Source: Blastomussa wellsi (Eukaryota > Cnidaria > Anthozoa > Scleractinia > Plerogyridae). Taken from it: a stretch of 64,000 nt of DNA. The stretch lies in assembly GCA_947652115.1 (NCBI GenBank), contig OX393574.1, positions 155,243-219,242 on the forward strand, written 5' to 3'. Position numbers and translations under genes: made by a program. The notes beneath the pieces are model-generated. The model worked only from the letters and a program-made list of their open reading frames with translations, did no database searches and was not told where the DNA came from. Shown in pieces: positions 22,446-31,778 of this stretch (positions are counted from its first letter, which is position 1; every line of letters starts with the position of its first letter).

Positions 22446-23401
22446 CATTATGAAGATGTTTTGACGAAAATTGATTGGTCCTGACACTGGCTGGTACCAT
22501 GTAACTACAGAAAGAATAAAAGAGGTCAGAACAATTGCTTCTAAGTGACTTTTGATTTTAGTGCAGAAACTTGGGTTTTCTTAAGAGCAATGGTTAATTC
22601 ACAAGATCATTTTTGTGGATCCTGGTCTAGCTTGAAGACATGTTGTTTCCAAAATAAGCAGGCCCACATGCATGTAAGAGTTTCTTTATCAGAAGGGAAA
22701 TTGCCCTTGGTATGACCTTAACAAGACTAACAGCTCTGCCACCCACAAACTCCCACAATCAGGTAACAGATCGATGTTATTTTGGGAAAAGTTCACTAAC
22801 TTGGGATAATCAGTATGGAGGGGAACTTCTTTCAAGGGACAAATTTTCTCTCCATTTCAAAAATTTGATAGTTTGGCCTGCTCTTGTTTACACATGCCAG
22901 TATCCATTCTTATAGAGCTGGACACGTCTAAGGCTACAAACAAAATTAAACACTTCTTACCATGAAGAAGTTATAGCTATCCCTGTACTGCAGTCTGTGC
23001 AGACTTTGCTTGCCTTCAATATCCTAAGGAAAAAATAAAACATCATGTTTTATTGAGGCAAGTGAATATAATTTAGCATTATAGTTTTTATAGCGATCTT
23101 TCTTGTTTACAAACATTGATGCCACATTTCTACGGATATTCAAAATTTCAGATACCGGAACAAAAGAAGTCATTTTTTAAAAAGCCACTTAGGATCTGGT
23201 TGGTATGACGTCACGAGAGACATCGCCATATCAGACAAGAAAACAATAACCACAACAAACAAACAAACATAAATAAATAAACAACAACAACAAAAATATT
23301 CAATAACGTTTACCTCTTCCGTGAAAGGCCTCCAAGTTGGTACCAAGGAAGAGCTCCATTCTCTTTGTCCCTCTGCTTACCAAGTCCCTTCGATCAAAAG
23401 G
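22446..23401 (-). other. three candidate small exons
   Basis: Minus-strand segments bounded by good acceptor and donor sites: 23401-23314 (after CATTCTTCAAG, before GTAAAC; contains GTKRMELFLGTNLEAFHG), 23023-22961 (after TTTTTTCCTTAG, before GTAAG; reads DIEGKQSLHRLQYRDSYNFF) and 22504-22446 (after CTTTCTGTAG, before GTAAG; reads TWYQPVSGPINFRQNIFIM). The last joins in phase 0 to the receptor-like exon at 20178. The first two do not join the next exon in phase as drawn, so a boundary is wrong or an exon is missing. The similar ends NFFM and NIFIM hint at related exons. Confidence 0.3.
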
Positions 23402-24148
23402 CTTGAAGAATGCAAAAAAAAAAGGAAATACGAACTTTACATTTAATCACAAAGCACGAACACCACAGTCATTCCAAACAATGGATCCGGGGCCATGCAC
23501 TGACCCCGATTAGAAATGTCCACTACTCTAGATCTACAGGTTTGTAGACCATACCTTTCGCTGTAAATCTAGAGTAAGTCTTTAAAGTTTAATCCAATGT
23601 AAACGTTATTTTTCCATTCAAACGTTTCTGTTAATGAGCGCATACAGCTCTTTCACAAAGAAACGAATATTTTAACTAAAAAGCTGTATTGTATGTTAGC
23701 ACGAGATGCAAAATATTATATTAAGAATAAATACTAGCCGCTTTAACATTGGCTTCTATAATTCTATCAACCCGTCAGTCGAAATAAGTCTCACAAAAAC
23801 TCTTGAATGGACCTACCACGTGCATTTTGCATTAGTGCAAAACCATCAGTTTAAGTTGGAAATAACGCTGTTTGGGTCCAGTCTTCAGTTCCTGGTTTTC
23901 TTTCTTGTCTCAGCATTACAATCTTCTGTTCTACAAGCTGATTGTAGCAAGGAGTCTCTTAATTTGTAGCGACATAAACTGAACAAGAACCAACGAAGGC
24001 GATGGTGAACTGAACTTGTGATGAATAATTATCAGAATGTGCTCGCACTTTTGAAATCATTTGCAAAGTAAATTTGATCAGCTTCCCGCCAAATACAATC
24101 GCATCTTAAACCTTCCTCACAGTTATTGACTCTTTTCTAAAATTCCTT

Positions 24149-25641
24149 TCAACAAAAATTTGCCCAGATATGGGCAATCCTTCGTACCGCTTCATATAAG
24201 AGTCCCAAAATAGCACCCGTTGCTGTCATTATGCTTGTAATGAGGAGTGTTTTGTTTAATAGATCAGCCTCGCTATCAAACAAACCAGTTGATATGTCCT
24301 GAACAACTTCTTCATCAGAAAGCCTCGAACCCTGCAATATGGAAGATGAACAATACCATTATCCACGTGGAAAACTATGCTAATAATTTAATTTCGTGCA
24401 ATCACATCATATCTTTGCCGACAGTCTCACTTTAAACCATGACAGATTTACTGCTATTTAGAAGCATTGTGTCACGCAAAATCCTGTTTTGCAAAAAGAA
24501 AAAATCACGCAACGACTCAAATAAGCCGTTATTTGGGTCGTCAACGTGTAAAGCCGCTCCCTTGTGACAATAGGGAGCTTAAGAAATGAGGACGGCGACG
24601 GCTAAGACGACGCCTGCTTAAAATTAATTTATATTTTGCGCACGAATCTCGCAATTGCCTTGATGTATTCGGTGCATCTATCGCTTTCAAACGTAGTTCA
24701 TGTAGAAAATATAAGGACGGCGGTTATTTTAAAACAGAAAAATGAAAATGTAGAAGGAGGTTCACGTTTTCCAAAGTACTCAAAAATTGGTCATTTCACG
24801 TTGTTGTTTTGCAGAGGACGGCAAAGAAATGTACAAAGAATTATAACGCACGTGCAGAGCTATTGTACTGCTCATTAAATCTTTTGTTTAGCGACGTTCT
24901 CGTTGACGTTGCCGTCGTGGTTTGCTTAAGCTCCCTATTAGGGACCACGACGTCCTCGTTGACGTCGCCAAACAAAAGATTTAATGAGCAGAACAATAGC
25001 TCTGCACGTGCGTTATCCATCTTTGCACATTTCTTTGTCGTCCCCTGAAAAACGACGACGTGAAATGAATAGATTCTGCGTGGTGTGAAGAACGTGAATC
25101 ACAGCGGCAAGTTTTTCAGGTTTCTAGTTTGAATTAAATAAGCGCATTAAAATCGAAGTAAAAATAAGCGCTGATACTGATAATCACGCTAACCAAATTT
25201 TGATAGTTGCGAGATACTTCCGTAAAATTTAAATGCATTTTTTGGTGGACATTGTCGTCGGCGTCGCCGTCGTGCTTTCGTGAGGTCCCTAATAGTATTG
25301 CGTGATGACTTTTTAAAGTTCTATGTCAATGTTTAGAAGCATTGAGAGCAACTCCTAGCTAAACCGTACCGTTATAGGTTCCACAAGTTCTTCAACCCAT
25401 TTAAAAATTTCCGCTTGGTGGGAGCGCATGTAACCATAGAAACAATGTCGAAGACGCATCGAGTGTCCACCAATGACAACTCCATATGCTGTTTGATAAT
25501 CTATGATCTGGGCCACTCGTATCGAGGGCTTAGAGAAGAGGTCTTTATGCGTCCCACCGGCGTACGTGTCTACTAAGATTTCATCTACTTCTCTGTTGTT
25601 AAGAGCCTCGGCGAGCTCTTCGAGGGTGTGGTAGTCTTTTT
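24149..25641 (-). pseudogene. truncated copy of the receptor-like gene
   Basis: It holds the duplicate of exon 18728-18457 (here 25641-25370) and of the membrane-segment exon (from 24331). The duplication ends at 24177, so the last exon changes after AVRRI into unrelated AHIWANFC and a stop. The first exon is missing because the duplicated block stops at 25933, where a mobile element begins. The exon sequences themselves are otherwise open. It is probably not functional unless it borrows exons. Confidence 0.6.
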
Positions 25642-25933
25642 CTAAGTGGAAATAGAAGTAAGCCTTCACTTTACGTCAGTGTTCAGTTTGTTTAAAACCT
25701 AGCATAATGGGTGACAAATTACTCTTTAAATTTGGCGCGAAATTTCAGCGTTAATTTCTAATTCCACATGTGAAATTGTAAAATTGCCTTGACAACGTTT
25801 GGGGCGAAATTTCTCGATACAATAAGTCAAAAACCCACTATTGAGAACGTAAATTGTAACCCATGATACTATAAGTTAATCTTGTTGAAATTCTAAAGTA
25901 TTATTTTTATTCTACATGTAATAGGTTTATTTA
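24177..25933. repeat. segmental duplication, copy 2
   Basis: This is the partner of 17264-19020. Its right border coincides to the base with the left end of the A/B mobile element at 25934. Its foldback element lies at about 24571-25295. Confidence 0.95.
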
Positions 25934-26337
25934 ATGATCCTCTTTCGAGGTTTGGAATGGGATGACGCTAATTTTAAGGGTACTACCATAATCAAAAATA
26001 ACACACTGGTTGTGGGTAGAATATGGGTGGCAGGGAAGCGAGATTGGGGAGTTGGGGCCCAGGAAGGGGGCCTTCCTGGGGGGAGTACAGATCAGGTGGT
26101 ACCGGGGGTAGCCACCCTGGAATAGAAGTTCCAGACCTGCCTCCAGGGGTGAGGCCCATATCCCACAGCCACGGGGGACTGAGGGAACCAGGAGGGGGAG
26201 CCCCTCCTGGGGGGAGTACAGATCAGGTGGTACCGGGGGTAGCCACCTTGGAATGGATATTTCTCCGGACCTGTCTCCAGTGGGCTAGAGAGCCTTACTG
26301 TGGGGTAAAGTGCAGCTAATGGGTGCACTTCCCTGCC
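25934..26337. repeat. repeat A, copy 1: stem-loop-rich terminal repeat
   Basis: It is identical in length (404 bp) to 27152-27555, with about four differences. Inside are two related sub-units, each with a perfect or near-perfect hairpin: CCAGGAAGG/CCTTCCTGG and CCAGGAGGGG/CCCCTCCTGG. Each is followed by a shared stretch that folds as GGTGGTACC/GGTAGCCACC. Composition is far more GC-rich than the surroundings. Confidence 0.85.
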
Positions 26338-26805
26338 GCCATTCTTTATTAGTGAAGATCAAACGGTCACAGAAATACAATGTGTCTGTTAGCTGCTCTC
26401 TGTCTGACAAAGTCGAAGGCTTGTCCTTTTTTTTTTTGATAGCCGATAGTACTTTATATAATGTTCTATACGTAAAATATCCACATTTTTTAAGTCACAA
26501 TAGTAATGTTCATTAACTATCCCAGACTCTCTGACTAACAATGTCAGAGCGAACTGTTTTTTTTTTTTTTTTTTTTTTTGATACAATTAGCATTAGTATT
26601 ATCGATGGCACCGGTGTACCAAAGGAAAAAGAATACTGAATAGTTGGCCTTAGTAGTTAAGCCATAGTCTGAAAGTGTGTGATCTCTAGAGGCTAATAAA
26701 TGTGTCTTGCAATGGTTCCAGTCGTGGGTGGGTGGGTGGGAAAAATTTAGTAGCGAAGATTCGGCGCAATGAGAAGACTGACTGCCAACGAGGAGTGTGT
26801 ACTTA

Positions 26806-27151
26806 ACTAGAGATCTGGGGCATGAGGTGGGCACGTGAAAAATATGACTGGAACCATTGATACGCCTACTTTGCTGATGTAAATGGAAATGGCCTTTACT
26901 TAGGAAATGAAAGGTTTGTTGTGATAGCTAAAGAGGATGATTGTTCTTCAATTGCAGCTGGACTTTGAGATGAGGAATTAGTGGCATTTTGCCTATGTTA
27001 CTGGGGTTTACCTATGAGCGTGACATAATGCTCGTAGTGTTACATGATTTCTGTAATAAAGTATTACAATGCAAGATGTTTATGCCTGTCTTTGAGATAG
27101 TTTCTCAGGTCTCATTAACAACAGTTTATGGTTACCATAAACTTCAACTTA
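26806..27151. repeat. repeat B, copy 1
   Basis: It matches 28719-29049 from ACTAGAGATCTGGGGCATG to CTTCAACTTA. The main difference is an extra GTGAAAAATATGA-like insertion near the start and a few substitutions. Confidence 0.85.
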
Positions 27152-27555
27152 ATGATCCTCTTTCGAGGTTTGGAATGGGATGACACTAATTTTAAGGGTA
27201 CTACCATAATCAAAAATAACACGCTGGTTGTGGGTAGAATATGGGTGGCAGGGAAGCGAGATTGGGGAGTTGGGGCCCAGGAAGGGGGCCTTCCTGGGGG
27301 GAGTACAGATCAGGTGGTACCGGGGGTAGCCACCCTGGAATAGAAGTTCCAGACCTGCCTCCAGGGGTGAGGCCCATATCCCACAGCCACGGGGAACTGA
27401 GGGAACCAGGAGGGGGAGCCCCTCCTGGGGGGAGTACAGATCAGGTGGTACCGGGGGTAGCCACCTTGGAATGGCTATTTCTCCGGACCTGTCTCCAGTG
27501 GGCTAGAGAGCCTTACTGTGGGGTAAAGTGCAGCTAATGGGTGCACTTCCCTGCC
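27152..27555. repeat. repeat A, copy 2
   Basis: It has the same stem-loop structure as copy 1. On the minus strand it lies just after the recombinase gene. Confidence 0.85.
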
Positions 27556-27650
27556 ACGGATTGCGTAACTTACTTATGTGAGGGACGCAATTCCCCCACA
27601 GTAAGAGAAGTGGGGGCCTGACTCTTAAGCAAAAGTCAGGCACCCTGCTC
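27556..27650. other. three consecutive hairpins
   Basis: ATTGCGT/ACGCAAT, CCCCCAC/GTGGGGG and CCTGACT/AGTCAGG pair in succession just past the recombinase stop codon. This could be a 3' processing signal or part of a recombination site; that is inference. Confidence 0.55.
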
Positions 27651-27667
27651 TTAAAATAACATTAGTT

Positions 27668-28650
27668 TCAAGGTAAAGATATAGAATGAGTGCTGCTTTG
27701 GCTTACTAACAGTTTAGGTACAGATAAAATGGTAGATTGTGGGGTTTTGATATATAGTTCATAGCAGTCTGAGTGCCACCGACCTAAAACTTTAATCAGC
27801 CAGGCAGGGATGCCTGCTGAGGCAGCGGATGTGGCGGCCCCAATGCGGAAGCTGTGGGAGTAGAAGTTGTTGGATGGAAAGCCGCACTGCTGTAAAATAG
27901 ACCTGAGTTCCTTGGTGAGGCTTGAGCGGGTTAGCTTTGAACCAGATTTGGAGAACGTAAATAGTGGAGAGCTTGCTGGAGGCTGGGCTTGGAGAATGTA
28001 GTCTTTCATCGCCATCACAGAACAGATGGGTGATGTGGACTTTGCTATAGTCAGGGTGCAGCCTTGACGGAAAGGGTCAGTTTTCAATTGTTTTATCTTA
28101 ACCCGCATAAGGGAAGGCGATTGGATGTCAGGGTGGAAGGTTATATCTTGGGAGGGAGGTGGGCCTCGGGGTTGAAGGGGCCATTACAAGTGAACTCGCT
28201 GGCCCGTAAAAAGGCGAAGAAGGCTAGGGTAAAGGCTGCCCAAACCATAATGTGGTCTAAATTTGTACTCTGTTGGGGGCGGAGATAATGGTGAATTGCA
28301 GAGAGGACTTGGGTAGTGATGGGGAAGCGATCCCTTCGTGTTGATGAGGCTAGGCGTTTTATCCCTGTAAGGACTTTTTGAAGTCTGTGCATTTTGTTAA
28401 TGTGGAGAGGGAAATTTAGTTCACGATGGAGGTCTTGGACGGCGACCAAATAGAGTTTAACTGTGTCGTATGACACTGTTTTGGCTAAGTGAGAGGCAAA
28501 ATAGATCAGAGTCAGTTCTGTTGCTGGGAATAGGGGGTTGGAGGGGCCCACCAATCCATGCATAAGATTGAAGGTTAAAAAATGTTTTTGACCTGCCTGG
28601 TAGGTTCGCCTGGTGGAAGGGGCAAGAGAGGCATGGAAGTATTGCTGCAC
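27668..28650 (-). pseudogene. tyrosine recombinase, DIRS/Xer-like, frameshifted
   Basis: There are two frames on the minus strand. 28650-28141 begins MQQYFHASLAPSTRRTYQAG, an N-terminal SAM-like core-binding domain, and ends with FFAFLRASEF, which carries the first catalytic Arg. 28108-27668 continues with HSFRIGAATSAASAGIPAWL (His-x-x-Arg), GRWHSDCYELYIK (Trp/His and the likely nucleophile Tyr). The frames are offset by one base near 28115-28145 (a deletion of one or insertion of two), so the gene is broken once although every catalytic motif survives. The type matches recombinases of YR retroelements and related coral genes, going by motif recognition. It is the only gene in its element. 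Confidence 0.8.
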
Positions 28651-28718
28651 CGAGGCTGTCAGATGAGCATCGCTGATGAAGGGATGACGCAGGGATTGAG
28701 AGAGGCTGTGGGAGCCAG

Positions 28719-29049
28719 ACTAGAGATCTGGGGCATGAGGTGGGCACTGGAACCATTGATACACCTACTTTACTGATGTAAATGGCAATGGCCTTACTTA
28801 GGAAATGAAAGGTTTGTTGTGATAGCTAAAGAGGATGATTGTTCTTCAATTGCAGCTGGACTTTGAGATGAGGAATTAGTGGCATTTTGCCTGTGTTACT
28901 GGGGTTTACCTATGAGTGTGACATAATGCTCGTAGTGTTACATGATTTCTGTAATAAAGTATTACAATGCAAGATGTTTATGCCTGTCTTTGAGATAGTC
29001 TCTCAGGTCTCATTAACAACAGTTTATGGTTACCATAAACTTCAACTTA
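28719..29049. repeat. repeat B, copy 2
   Basis: This is the right terminal repeat of the recombinase-bearing copy. It ends CTTCAACTTA, then unique host sequence begins (AAATCTGC). Confidence 0.85.
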
Positions 29050-29612
29050 AAATCTGCTAATGTCTAATCTAATTAAGTTTCAACTGATAGTCTGTAACTA
29101 TATTTATTAACTTATTTAATAGGTCCATATGCCACCATACACATGAAATTCAGTTTATCAATTATTCTCCATAACAATCAACAAACGTCCAAACTTATAT
29201 ACATTCGCAATGATTTGTTCACATCAAGGTATTGACTTGACATGAAATTAAATTAAATTTGGCTTAAAATTATACGTAAATTTCATGTCGAATAAATAAA
29301 TACACAGGAATTTGAAACTACTAAAAAGTACCCCAAGAGGTTTCAATAATGTTACAAGTAGGTCAACAACAGTCTGAAAACACCTTCCCTTTTAGGAGGT
29401 TGCAGTCCTGACTTTTACCCAATGATTCATGGCAGGGTACCCGCTGGGGCTCAGGTGAGAGACAGGTCTTATTGGAAGCCCTGCCAGGATTATTATTACC
29501 ATGCTAACCTAAAATACACGTATACTTCACATGAACGTTCAGCTATATACTGATACAATGCAGTACTGTTAGTTCTGTTCTGTACAACTTGTATTAATCA
29601 TTGTGCACTGAC

Positions 29613-29779
29613 CTCGATACCCATCACTACTTCTGTAATAATCTTCGCTGCCCCCATTTGATAGGCTCCTGTCTGTGTTTGGCATGACATCATCATCATC
29701 CTCTCTCAGTGAAGAAAAATCCAATGCTAGAGGGGTTGGCATATGAGAGTCCCATGATTCATCTAGAGATTGCCAATCT
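29613..29779 (-). CDS. candidate internal exon, acidic
   Basis: It lies between a plausible acceptor (TTTGTGTTTCAAG) and a donor (CGAG/GTCAGTG) on the minus strand. The frame has 55 residues including DDDDVMPNTDRSLSNGG and EDYYRSSDGYRG. No family is recognised and no partner exon could be joined. Confidence 0.3.
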
Positions 29780-29799
29780 TGAAACACAAATTAAAGAAG

Positions 29800-31764
29800 T
29801 AATCATTTATTTTTAAATAAAAAACATGTACGGGCTGCAACAAAAAACATGTAAGGACTGCAAGTTAAACTTGAATACAGATTAACATTATGCTTCAAAG
29901 TAACAGCAAGCAAAAATAATATTAAATTTTTCTGAAGAGACTCTAGTCCATTTCTACCACTTGGACTGAATGGAAATGGTTTGGAAAACAGGTAGCTCAA
30001 AATTAAAATGAGATCTGGGTGGACAAGTTGTTGCAATTCCTAGCTTAGATGAAGGCTCTCCAGAGACTATGGGTGCGTTCCTTTGGTGTGATCCGGATCA
30101 GGATCAGTGATCTGGATCATGATGCATCAAAGGTGCCAGCGAATCCACTCAGAGAAAGGATTAGTAAACAATAAATTAAAATTGGTAACAAAACAAAGGC
30201 ACATATATTGCGGTCAAGAATAACTTTTAATATATATCTCAATTTGGATGCATGAACCCCCTGTGCTCATTGGTATGCAATATAGGCCGTGTTTAAAGGA
30301 ATGCACAATTTACAATTATGACAATTTTTATTGAGGAAAATATTCCCTGCAGAGAAATATGTTTAATTACTGTGGGGCTTTTGACCGTAAGTGAACCATT
30401 ACTTTTCACACATCATAAAAGTTGTATAAAACTTTCTGTAAAATAGGTGTATTGTTTCGGCGACCAAGGGCAATTAATCCCTGTAGATTTCTACTTATAA
30501 ACAGGCCAATGATTTTTGTATTGTACAAAATTAGCTCAGCATACCTGGCGACAATGATTGCAATATTCCACTACTCCAAACGAGAAATTACAAGTTCCTA
30601 TATACTATTCATATTTATTTATAAAATTATGCAAATACCTAGACCATAACCAAATCAAAACACTGTGTGACCCAATAAACCAATTTATAGCCAAAGTAAA
30701 CAATTTAATCTAATGATGGAAATGAGCTGGGAGATACTATATGCCCAGTGTGAAAATGAAACAAATTTGAAAGTTTGCACGAATGTAAAATCAACAGCAA
30801 GCCTTGATAAACTGATAATCTTTCACTTTAATGTCCGCCAATCTACAGCTGGCTTTCCAATACACTCAATTGGAAATTGGAATAAATTTCAATTGGAATA
30901 TCACTTTCTTCAGAGTAGTAAGTGTCTATTTCTAAGTTCAGTTTTCCTTTGCGGTAACAGGTGAAACTTTTCTCCCGTGGTTCACAAGAAATCGAATTTA
31001 TTAACACTTTCGAACACCAACCAATATAGCCCTCCACAAAATAAAAAGGCTTTCGGGTCATAATCCGAGCTATTGTCACTTATCTGGTTCACATCACAAC
31101 TGACCGTCTCATGACAGTTGTGGCGAATTTGCGATTTGTTTGGGTTTGCTATTTTTGCAATCCTTTTGTCTTCAAGTTTCGTCTACGGTCAGTCATACCA
31201 AAGATTTAAACACAGTAAACAATTTACCAAGACAAAAGCGAGGCTTTGCATAATTAACGTCGGCAAGTACAGTGCGAACAATGCACTGAAAGTTAATAGC
31301 CGATATGTTGAACCATCCCTCGAGGGTAAAGCTAACACGCCAAGACAGTTACAGTCAGATGACAAACTAAAGTTTCGTTCTTCGACGAATTGTAAATTAC
31401 CATCAGTTATCACGCATTTACAACTGAGGAAAAAGTTCTCCGTAAAAGAAAACAAACATTTAGTTTTGAAAACAGGGAAATTATATTTTCCGACAAGCCT
31501 GTTATGTAAACTTTGCCGACCTGTTTGCGTTCCTAGAACAAATAGCGAGCGACACGCAAAATGAAATTTCTCTTCGCCCAATATTTTCGCTTCACTCTTC
31601 AAAAAAAAATATTATATATGGAAAAAAAGGGTTTGAATATTAGCCAAAATTGGCCAGCACGTTTCTGTCCAAGGCGATCCTTTCCTTGTCAACGTGTGCA
31701 AATACCGAAATGCAGCTTTCCGTTACCACACTCAACAAATGTTAGAAGTCTTCCTGCATAGTTA
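29800..31764. other. no gene seen
   Basis: Overlapping frames at 31118-31602 exist on both strands. The plus-strand one has a signal-like N-terminus but no ATG. I leave both out. There are no repeats of note. Confidence 0.45.
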
Positions 31765-31778
31765 TCTACTATGTATTA

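Larger units (their letters stand above)
25934..27151 (-). mobile_element. A/B element, short copy without ORF
   Basis: It consists of repeat A (25934-26337, 404 bp), a 468-bp interior and repeat B (26806-27151). The interior contains long T runs and no credible gene. It joins the next copy with no spare base: B ends CTTCAACTTA and A begins ATGATCC. It is probably a non-autonomous relative of the copy at 27152-29049. Confidence 0.7.
27152..29049 (-). mobile_element. A/B element with tyrosine recombinase
   Basis: It consists of repeat A (27152-27555), a 1163-bp interior filled by a minus-strand recombinase frame, and repeat B (28719-29049). It stands head-to-tail with the short copy, and the joint B-A is exact. 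Read on the minus strand the order is B, recombinase, A, B, interior, A, which also resembles the split direct repeats of Ngaro/PAT-type YR retroelements. No gag, reverse transcriptase or RNase H is present. It may be a deletion derivative or an element that moves by recombinase alone. Confidence 0.7.

Noticed and set aside
26023..27537. Gly/Pro-rich ORFs in repeat A
   Set aside because: They come from the GC-rich stem-loop units and are present in both copies without other support.
27152..29049. complete DIRS/Ngaro retroelement
   Set aside because: Only the recombinase is present; there is no room for gag, reverse transcriptase or RNase H.
31118..31602. secreted protein on the plus strand with a signal-like N-terminus
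   Set aside because: There is no ATG in the frame, an overlapping open frame exists on the other strand, and no domain is seen.
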